Of a stretch of 13,355 nucleotides of DNA, positions 7,809-13,355 are shown one piece after another. A program made the translations under genes and the position numbers. Each line of letters starts with the position of its first letter. The first letter of the stretch is position 1. The notes under the pieces are model-generated. The model did no database searches. It saw only the letters and a list, made by a program, of their open reading frames with translations, and had not been told where the DNA came from. This stretch comes from Chrysochromulina tobinii (Eukaryota; Haptophyta; Prymnesiales; Chrysochromulinaceae). The stretch lies in contig JWZX01002459.1 of assembly GCA_001275005.1 (NCBI GenBank), forward strand, positions 1 through 13,355, read 5' to 3'.

Positions 7809-9016
7809 CCACTCCGGAGACCACTGTGGAAGACGAGGGGGCATGCTTGCCTGAATCTGTGTCAATGCTCGGAGGTGCAATGCACTCTTCTGTCTCGCGG
7901 AATGACTTCAGTTCTTCAAAGCCACTGCACAGCGAGAGGTTCCTGGAAGAGCCAGGGCGGTGAGGCAGTGGCCGTGACCACGTCCTGTATTCGTTAAGTG
8001 CGACGGGATTGATGACTGCCCGGTGTGCGGGTAAGCTCTCGAGTGTGGTTGTGTCTCTTTCGGCGGGGTCGGGGCCGGGGCGGCGCGGTGCATGGGGCTG
8101 TGTTGAACCATGACGTGTCGTGTGTCTTCGATCGGACCGGACGGGTCCAGACCGCGCCGGCTCGGAGCGCTTGTGAGATGTGATTGCTGACTCCTGCGCC
8201 CGACGCGATAACGGTCACGACCGGCGCGGTTACCGGGCGTTTTTCCACTCGATGCGTCCCACGACCGCCGCCCCCCGCGCCCGCCACCGCACGGCGTGCG
8301 GTCGCCCGGCCGGCCGGCGCGGAGCGGCGTGCGTGCCGGCGCGAGGGATACACGATACCGTTATATGTCCGGTCGGACGGGAACGTCCGCGCGTGCCGGC
8401 GGTGTCGTTACCGATCGTACGTCCGCCGCCCCGTGGTTTCGACGCGTACCCTCAGCGTACCCCGGGTACACGCACCGCCGCGCGCCGGTCGAAACCGCCC
8501 TACTGCCGGCGGCCCCGCGGCGCGCGTACCCGGTACCGCGGGGGGCGGGCGGCTCGTCCTTTACGTCCACACTGGCGGCTCGTCACCCGCTCCAGGGTCC
8601 AGCCCCGTCGTCGAGCCCCGTCGCGCTTTTAAACGAAAACCCGGGCGCCCACACCCGGACCCGCGCCGGACGACCGACCCGGGCCCGACCGAGGCGCCGT
8701 GCCCGCGCCCGGGGCCGCGCGCGCGACGCGGATGAAAGTTGTTGAAACGGTCGGACGATGAGTTGAAAGCAAATAACTGATCTCACGCTGAGGTGAAGAA
8801 ACCATATGTCTACAATGCACACACGCGCCATGCAGTGTGATTCGGTGTGCGCGCAACGAATATGGCTCAAAGAGCCGCGTCAGCGCCAGCCGCGACCCGC
8901 GTCACCGCGGCGGCGCCGGCAGGGACTAACCAGAAACCGCTCTCGACGCCCCTCGGATACGATCGATCTCCCAGCGCGCTCCTATAGATAGTAGAACCCT
9001 CTCGAATCCCAACCCA
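7809..9016. other. Intergenic spacer between convergent genes, GC-rich core
   Basis: About 1.2 kb between the end of the plus-strand EF-hand gene and the end of the minus-strand gene, so it should hold both 3' UTRs. I see no AATAAA-type signal on either strand near the stops. Positions about 8200-8740 are extremely GC-rich; open frames there are overlapping arginine/proline-rich shadows. A GTAC cluster is listed separately. From about 8740 composition becomes more balanced. Confidence 0.6.
8417..8536. promoter_or_regulatory. Cluster of six GTAC sites
   Basis: GTAC occurs at 8417, 8446, 8457, 8466, 8526 and 8533, several within CGTACC or GGTAC contexts. At this base composition fewer than one would be expected in 120 bp. 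GTAC is the core bound by SBP-domain transcription factors of green algae and plants; whether this organism has such factors is unknown, so a regulatory role is speculative. Confidence 0.25.
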
Positions 9017-10102
9017 CTAGCGGCTCGTCTTCGCAATCTTGAGAGGCTTCCACTTGAACTTGCTCTCTGGCTCCTTCTTCTTGGCCTTGGTTCCCTTGTT
9101 GATGGCGGCAGGCGCGTTGCTGAATTGCATGGATTGGGAGTGGATGGAGTTATCGGAAGCAGGCAGCAGCGTCGCACTCATTCCGACCACGGTTGCTCGC
9201 AGCGACTCCACGTAGTGGCGCTGGGCAGGCTGGGGCAGCGCCACGCTACGGCCAGCGTCGTTCCACACGAAGTGGTTGAGCAGCATATCCTTGCCGACCG
9301 CGGCGCTCGCAGGAGCGAGGGTGGGCGTGAGCTTGGGAGTGAGTTTGGGCGCGGGCGCGGGTGCGGGCGTGGGCGCGGGCGGGCGGGCGGGCAGCCACTC
9401 GAACGAGTTTGCCCGCACCGCCGGCATCAGGGCTACCACCGTTGCAGCGGCTGCCGGCGAGCCCCCCTCAAGGGCGGGCGATGAGTCTTGCGGCAGCAGC
9501 TGATGCCCGTTCGGCGGCTTCCACGAGGGCTTCCATTGTGGGCGCCACACCGAACGCTTGGGCTGGTCCAACTTGGCCGCCGCCCCGCCATCGTCCGTGC
9601 GGCCGTCTGCGTTTGCGTCCATATCCAGGCTTCCCCCCTTATGTTGGCTGCTAGTCCCCCCTTCCCGCGGTTTGCGCGCAGGGGGGGGCTGAGTCGCGAA
9701 GGCGATCAGCATCGCGGCCGCACCATCGACAACCGTCCCGCCTTCGTCGGCTTCCTCCGAGCACGCGTCGTCAGGTCCGGTGTCGGCCTGCGAAGATGTT
9801 GCCCACTCATCAGATGAATTGCGTTGCGACGCGCTACCCTCGCGCTCGCCCTCTGGGGCCTCGGCCTCCGGTGCGACGAGCGAATTTTCCGACGACAGGC
9901 GGACGTCGTCGCACTCCTCCGTAGCGGGGCGCTTGCGCGTATTCTCGGGGCCCGCCTTCCAGTTCTCCTCGACAAGTGTTGTCAGCTCTCGGGCCGTTTC
10001 TTTGATGGCATCCTGCGATGACAGACGAGGCTTCCAGTCTTCGACGCTCGGCGTGCTGCGCTTGCGCGAGCCCTCGTGGAGGTACCACTTCATGTGCAGC
10101 AT
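9017..10102 (-). CDS. Basic, low-complexity protein with W-K/R-P motifs, unknown function
   Basis: This 361-residue reading frame starts at an ATG at 10102, with a second ATG at 10093. I do not recognise a family. The N-terminal 55 residues are ordinary and helical; the middle is Ser/Glu/Asp/Ala-rich; residues about 238-265 are a Pro/Ala/Thr-rich spacer; the C-terminus is Lys-rich. Short basic clusters (RKR at 13-15, TRKRP near 55, KAKKK near 340) resemble nuclear localisation signals. The tripeptide W-K/R-P recurs at 23, 186, 190, 194 and 351. No signal peptide or membrane span is visible. Codon use resembles the other genes and the ordered ends argue for a real protein rather than a GC-driven open frame. 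An in-frame TAG lies at 10118-10120 as part of CCTAG followed by TCCTTCGAG, which could be a splice acceptor, so an upstream exon on the minus strand is possible. It runs opposite to the other genes and converges with the EF-hand gene. Confidence 0.6.
   Translation of the reverse strand: MLHMKWYLHEGSRKRSTPSVEDWKPRLSSQDAIKETARELTTLVEENWKAGPENTRKRPATEECDDVRLSSENSLVAPEAEAPEGEREGSASQRNSSDEWATSSQADTGPDDACSEEADEGGTVVDGAAAMLIAFATQPPPARKPREGGTSSQHKGGSLDMDANADGRTDDGGAAAKLDQPKRSVWRPQWKPSWKPPNGHQLLPQDSSPALEGGSPAAAATVVALMPAVRANSFEWLPARPPAPTPAPAPAPKLTPKLTPTLAPASAAVGKDMLLNHFVWNDAGRSVALPQPAQRHYVESLRATVVGMSATLLPASDNSIHSQSMQFSNAPAAINKGTKAKKKEPESKFKWKPLKIAKTSR
9347..9391 (+). repeat. G-run array (strong G-quadruplex potential) inside the minus-strand gene
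   Basis: Nine or so GGG runs are separated by one to three bases (GGGC, GGGCGC, GGGTGC units). On the minus-strand gene these encode the Pro/Ala spacer (PAPTPAPAPAP). The G-rich strand is the template strand for that gene. It is an obvious slippage-prone, length-variable tract. Confidence 0.7.
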
Positions 10103-10318
10103 CAAGGACTCGAAGGACTAGGCCCCGCGCGCGCGGGGGCTGATGCAACGTGGAGCCTTTACCACCGCCCTCAATTGCTCTGGTAGGCAGCACGGAATCG
10201 AAAAGGGCAGACAAAAAAGGGAACTTCCGCTTCGCTTCGCGGCTTCGCGGGCAAACTGCATTTTTAATCATGTCCGCGTGTCGCCTGACCGGAGGAGCCC
10301 CTTATTATCCCAGAGACT

Positions 10319-10753
10319 TTGGACCATCGCCAGAGCGTTCTCTTGCGGCTTTCGTTTCCGTTGGTCCTCCTGGATGCTCCCAGCAGTACGCTCTACGCTG
10401 TGTCGCCGGTGCTCCTTGCGGTGCTCCAAGCGGTGCTCGGCTGCTCGCCATGTTCATCGGGTACCCATGGTATGTACTTCAGTACTTACATGGCATGCCA
10501 CCTCGACATGCCGCCATGCGGACGCCTCAGCGGACTTGCACCCTCCTCGGACCTTGCGGGCTCGTCGGAAGAGGGCCCCTTGAAGAGGGCGTTCTCTGAG
10601 CCGCGCGCCCAGGCTGAACCATCCGCGCGCGACCGCGCCCAGCCGGCAGGGGCAGGGCGTCGGCGTGGCGCGGGGCGTCGAGGGCGTTTCCGTTTGTGGT
10701 TTGATATGGTTTACTCGGACGGCATGAGGGCGCTGGGCTCGCGCGGCGCGTAA
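10319..10753 (+). CDS. Weak candidate ORF or exon, unknown
   Basis: An open frame of about 144 codons without a good ATG near its start. It has a Leu/Val-rich hydrophobic stretch in the first 45 residues, then a Ser/Pro-rich segment and an Arg/Gly/Ala-rich tail ending at TAA. ATTATCCCAG just upstream (ending near 10312) resembles a splice acceptor, so it might be an exon of a larger plus-strand gene. Two other plus frames are also open across much of it, which weakens the case. Frequent GGTGCTC units near 10409-10440 are a small 12-bp repeat. Confidence 0.15.
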   Translation: MDHRQSVLLRLSFPLVLLDAPSSTLYAVSPVLLAVLQAVLGCSPCSSGTHGMYFSTYMACHLDMPPCGRLSGLAPSSDLAGSSEEGPLKRAFSEPRAQAEPSARDRAQPAGAGRRRGAGRRGRFRLWFDMVYSDGMRALGSRGA

Positions 10754-10800
10754 GCGGCGCGGCGGTATGTCGTCTCTTCTCGGCCGCTCCGGCTCCGGTC

Positions 10801-11000
10801 GGCCGTTATCTACTTATTACTTTATGCGATTACTTTATTACGTTAGAGACGCATCTAATAGTATTCTATGCCACTATCGTATGCCGCACGGAATTTCCCG
10901 CAAATATTTACGCCCGTGTTTACTCGCACATTTATCACTCGTATGGAGGCCACTGTTCGTCGAGCAACACGGCGCTTTTTCCTTTGAGCTGTACATAGAT
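10801..11000. other. AT-rich island
   Basis: The first 60 nt are only about one-third G+C, in a window otherwise well above 55%. A direct repeat ATTACTTTAT occurs at 10816-10825 and 10829-10838. An open frame from an ATG at 10767 (102 codons) crosses it but has codon use unlike the real genes, so I do not call it. It may be an insertion, an intron or a matrix-type sequence. Confidence 0.4.
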
Positions 11001-11230
11001 TGCCAATCCGATAGCCTTGGCGTTGCCGTTAGGTCACACGGTCACAGAGACGAGAGAGGAGAGAGCGGTGAGTGATCATGTGAGTGATCTCCCACAAGAC
11101 GACTCGCCACCCAGCTCGCGAAGACGGGAGCGGCCTCCACAAGGTGTTCGCGGATTTCGCCCCTGCGTTTCGCGACCTCCACGGGCCCCTCCGCTGTCTG
11201 ATGTATCGGGCCAGTGATGCCAGGGCAGTG

Positions 11231-11275
11231 CGTCGCCACTCCATACTTAGTATCGTCGAGCATGGAGTGGCGACG
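11231..11275. repeat. 14-bp perfect inverted repeat with 17-nt loop
   Basis: CGTCGCCACTCCAT at 11231-11244 is exactly mirrored by ATGGAGTGGCGACG at 11262-11275. RNA from either strand could form a 14-bp stem. No T-tract follows, so it is not a typical terminator. It may be a small-RNA hairpin, a palindrome left by an insertion, or chance. Confidence 0.6.
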
Positions 11276-12125
11276 ATCCATGATCGCGCTGGTACGCGGC
11301 CGGCACTGCCACGCGCACGACCCTGTAGCGCACGAATGCCAAGGGGAATAACATATCTGAAATAAGCCGAGGCACCTCATCCGAAAGCGCAAAGATTCAT
11401 CAGCACAGCACATAATTCGTTTGGAAGTTTGCCGCTCGCGCGCCACGACACGAAGCGTGTTGTCAGCGAGCATGGCCTCAACCGATGTGCAATGCGCTGG
11501 CATCAGCGGGAACCAGAGCAAGGATGAGAGGACGAATGGCGTTCGCGAGAGACCCCTTGAAGCAGCTCCGTCCTGATCGAGCGTGGGGCACTTGGCACCT
11601 CGTCGTTATGGCGGTGCAGCGACAAGAGCATCGGCCTGCGGCCGTAGCGCTGAGCAGCGCGGTCGTCCGGATCCTGAACTGCATTTCGACCTGATCGAGA
11701 TGCTGGCAACGAGGCTCACGGGATCAACATCTCGCGCGAGCACGTGACGGCGATTTTCTGTGTCCCGTGAGCATGCCCAAGCAATTGGGGTCTTCCCGTC
11801 AAAAAACTTGTGGAGGGAGCGATGGGAGAGGGTGATGGCGTCGAGCCTGTTCACACGCGCGCCCGATGGCGCGTCCCCATAAGTGGAGCAGCGCGGGGAG
11901 GCTCGTGAACCACTTCATCGAGCTCTGGTGGCGCATGCCGCCGACAACCTTGATGCACTAGCCTGTGATGGAGCTGCGGATGCTCGTCGTCGTGGCGCCT
12001 GAGCATCATGAGGTGCTCGGCGGGCGTGGCTCTGCGCTGGTGCGGTGTTGTTGCGTCGGAGATGCGTCGGCTAGCCCCTCGGCCGGCATGACCGCGACGG
12101 CATCCAACTTTCTCTATTGCAGGCG

Positions 12126-12284
12126 ATGGGCAGCGGCGGAAAGGGGGCGCCTTCGACCCAGTCGTCGCGGAGTGCACTGCTTGAGCGCGTCGAAGGCACG
12201 TCGTCGTCGCCCCACAGGCTTCGCGCTGCACGCGCGCGCGCGCAGGCCACGGCCACGCGCGGCTTGTCTACGGTGGACTTCTAA
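12126..12284 (+). CDS. Candidate terminal exon or small ORF (52 codons), unknown
   Basis: A classic 3' splice site, a pyrimidine tract then TTGCAG ending at 12122, is followed four bases later by ATG at 12126 and a 52-residue Ser/Ala/Arg-rich frame ending TAA at 12282-12284. Codon use is GC3-rich like the genuine genes. It could be the last exon of a plus-strand gene whose earlier exons lie around 11965-12040, where an ATG frame ends near GTGCGG or GTGCTC donor-like sites. I could not settle the upstream exon, and no known domain is visible. Confidence 0.22.
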   Translation: MGSGGKGAPSTQSSRSALLERVEGTSSSPHRLRAARARAQATATRGLSTVDF

Positions 12285-12523
12285 TATTGAAGAGGCTCAA
12301 AGTTGGTCCTTTGACGTCGCAAGGGTTTTCGCAAAGGGCGGCGTCCCCTTGGTTTTCGCAGGTTGGGAACCGCCTCGTGTCGTGCCTTTCGCAGGGGGAA
12401 TGATTCGCCTGCTCTGCCATGGCGATCTCTAAGCGTGCTAGGGTTAAAACTGTGTGCCAAAACCACAAGCCTATAGATACAATATTCCGCAACAATATCG
12501 ATGATGAATGCTGCTATTTTATT

Positions 12524-12597
12524 GCCCTACTAGCTCAGCTGGACAGAGCGCCAGACTTCTAATCTGGATGTCGTGGGTTCGAATCCCACGTAGGGCC
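12524..12597 (+). tRNA. tRNA-Arg, anticodon UCU (reads AGA)
   Basis: A full cloverleaf is visible: acceptor stem GCCCTAC (12524-12530) with GTAGGGC (12590-12596), D stem GCTC/GAGC, anticodon stem CCAGA/TCTGG around the loop CTTCTAA with anticodon TCT at 12558-12560, variable loop ATGTC, and T arm GTGGG-TTCGAAT-CCCAC. Box A (TAGCTCAGCTGG) and box B (GGTTCGAATCC) are intact, so RNA polymerase III can transcribe it internally. There is no intron and no encoded CCA. The discriminator base is C, which is unusual. In a GC-rich genome AGA is likely a rare codon, so a single-copy gene would not surprise. Confidence 0.95.
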
Positions 12598-12605
12598 CTC
12601 AACTA

Positions 12606-12609
12606 TTTT
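12606..12609 (+). terminator. RNA polymerase III terminator of the tRNA
   Basis: TTTT begins 9 nt after the last tRNA base, and a second TTTT occurs at 12612-12615. This is the usual spacing for a eukaryotic tRNA transcription stop. Confidence 0.75.
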
Positions 12610-13005
12610 GATTTTAAATGCACTGGCACAGCAAGCTGACGACGTGGCAGCGGTGGCACCAGAGGAGGTGGGTACAAGAGCGCAATCTCCGCCCCCAAAG
12701 CGCCAATGGGTACTTGGGTAGGCCCCACTTGTCGCGAACCGACAGGGGGGCGCGTTCTGGAAGGGGTAATCAAGTTGCTCCTTAGCCCGCCCGCAGGCGC
12801 GAAAATTTTGGCGATATTGACTGTAAATCACTACATTTAGGCTCTGGAGACTGTGTACTGTGATTTTGGTGTGTCTACTTGTTTTTCTCACCACCCCCCC
12901 TGACTGGTTATTCACCCCTAATTACATTGTAGTCTTCAGTGAACTAGAAACAAGTGTGAAGAACGCTGCGGCCGTCGAGGCAGCGGACTCTAGTAACGCA
13001 CTGTT

Positions 13006-13181
13006 TTGGAGCGCAGTTCCGCGCAGTTCCGCGCCAACCTTCAAGCGCAGTTCCGCGCCAACCTGGCCAGTCTGCTGGGCGTGAACATTAGCGAGCACAT
13101 CACCATTCGAGTCACGGGCTCACGGCGGGCAGCACCATCCTTCAGGTCTCCATCATTGTGTCGTCACTCGCCTCATCCTAG
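13006..13181 (+). pseudogene. Frame-broken gene remnant, unknown family
   Basis: A frame from about 13009 reads a repeated AQFRANL unit and then ASLLGVNISEHITIRVT, which looks like a helix-strand protein module. At 13112-13127 an imperfect 8-bp duplication (TCACGGGC then TCACGGCG) shifts the frame; beyond it a different frame reads TAGSTILQVSIIVSSLASS and stops at TAG 13179-13181. Stops lie immediately upstream (TAG 12991, TAA 12994) and no ATG begins the frame. The two halves look like one ancestral protein end split by the duplication. The pattern resembles short modules I associate loosely with algal surface proteins, but I cannot name it. Confidence 0.35.
13021..13068 (+). repeat. 24-bp direct repeat, two units, with an extra 10-bp partial
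   Basis: GCGCAGTTCCGCGCCAACCT occurs at 13021-13040 and 13045-13064 with period 24. The first 10 bases also occur at 13011-13020. The 24-bp period is in frame (AQFRANLQ then AQFRANLA), while the 10-bp partial copy is not, fitting decay by slippage. Confidence 0.8.
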
Positions 13182-13281
13182 ACAGCCATGTCGGCGCTCG
13201 AAGGCAACACACGACCCAGCTCTCCGCCAGCAGTAAATAGGTCGTACCAGCTCAAACGGGGTTCACGCCCATACCACACAC

Positions 13282-13355
13282 AATGCACTCAGCATTTTCT
13301 GTTTGACGTAGAAACAGGCAGATCTGAAAGCACTCAGCATTTGAATGCACTCAAC
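13282..13355. repeat. Short direct repeats at the window edge
   Basis: GCACTCAGCATTT occurs at 13285-13297 and 13330-13342, and GCACTCA again at 13347-13353. AATGCACTCA occurs at 13282 and 13344. Between the first two copies CTGTTT (13299-13304) and AAACAG (13312-13317) form a small hairpin. The array is cut by the end of the window, so its true length is unknown. Confidence 0.6.

Larger units (their letters stand above)
10103..12523. other. Long stretch without a confident gene
   Basis: About 2.4 kb between the minus-strand gene and the tRNA. Composition is mixed (moderate GC with an AT-rich island). All open frames are 50-160 codons, overlap one another on both strands and show no recognisable domain. 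It holds a weak ORF at 10319-10753, an AT-rich island at 10801-11000, an inverted repeat at 11231-11275 and a candidate terminal exon ending 12284. It could include introns, UTRs or decayed mobile DNA. Confidence 0.5.
12598..13355. other. tRNA downstream region without an intact gene
   Basis: About 750 nt of mixed composition. A frame running out of the tRNA 3' half continues as a coding-like stretch (reading ADDVAAVAPEEVGTRAQSPPP) and stops at TAG near 12721, but it has no start and overlaps the tRNA. A frame-broken remnant and direct repeats follow and are listed separately. Confidence 0.5.

Noticed and set aside
7994-8870. Long open frames on both strands (up to 183 codons)
   Set aside because: Same reason: extreme GC content, arginine-rich shadows, no conserved-looking segment.
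10767-11075. ATG-initiated 102-codon frame across the AT-rich island
   Set aside because: Codon use is unlike the confident genes and no domain is seen. Composition tracks the island rather than a coding pattern.
11042-11521. Minus-strand 159-codon frame
   Set aside because: Length is near what chance gives across this stretch, codon use is mixed, there is no good ATG and no recognised domain. Its centre encodes the 14-bp inverted repeat.
12498-12645. ATGATGA near 12501 resembling a snoRNA C box beside the tRNA, as in tRNA-snoRNA pairs
   Set aside because: The nearest CTGA (D box) is past the tRNA and its TTTT terminator, and there is no closing terminal stem.
12559-12915. Minus-strand 118-codon frame ending in TWDSNPRHPD
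   Set aside because: The C-terminus is the reverse-strand translation of the tRNA T arm and anticodon stem, a well-known false protein. The rest overlaps non-coding sequence.
13282-13355. CRISPR-like repeats with a small hairpin
   Set aside because: Spacing is irregular (45 and 17 nt), the repeats are short and shrinking, and the context is eukaryotic.

Overview
This window reads as eukaryotic nuclear DNA from a GC-rich unicellular alga. The evidence is GT-AG introns of 85-174 nt, alanine/serine/arginine-rich low-complexity proteins, EF-hand proteins, a type II membrane glycosyltransferase, a tRNA with eukaryotic internal promoter boxes and a T4 terminator, and no ribosome-binding sites or operons. 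A haptophyte is my best guess from composition, splice sites and protein style. That is inference; another GC-rich protist is possible.

Layout: (1) 105-1959, plus strand: a fucosyltransferase-like (GT23/FUT8-type) Golgi protein with one intron just before its C-terminus. (2) 2090-4513, plus strand: an intronless 807-residue EF-hand, coiled-coil and Ser/Pro-rich protein, starting 130 nt downstream of gene 1. (3) 4514-5726: a very GC-rich spacer with a G-quadruplex motif, a tandem 12-mer, a 14-bp palindrome and a hairpin. (4) 5727-7808, plus strand: a six-exon gene for a 509-residue protein with four EF-hands. I reconstructed it from exon phases; the five donors share the pattern GTRYRC and one splice junction completes an EF-hand loop. 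(5) 7809-9016: a second GC-rich spacer with a cluster of GTAC sites. (6) 9017-10102, minus strand: a 361-residue basic, low-complexity, probably nuclear protein of unknown function with five W-[K/R]-P motifs. (7) 10103-12523: about 2.4 kb with no confident gene, holding an AT-rich island, a 14-bp inverted repeat, a weak ORF and a possible terminal exon. (8) 12524-12597: tRNA-Arg(UCU). (9) 12598-13355: a non-coding-looking stretch with a frame-broken gene remnant and short direct repeats running off the window edge.

The genes do not form an obvious pathway. Two neighbouring genes on the same strand encode unrelated EF-hand/coiled-coil proteins, which suggests calcium-responsive cytoskeletal or signalling roles; that is inference. 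I see no defence system, CRISPR array, complete transposon or viral gene, and nothing I can call a new biological system. The most informative result is the splice-resolved gene models.
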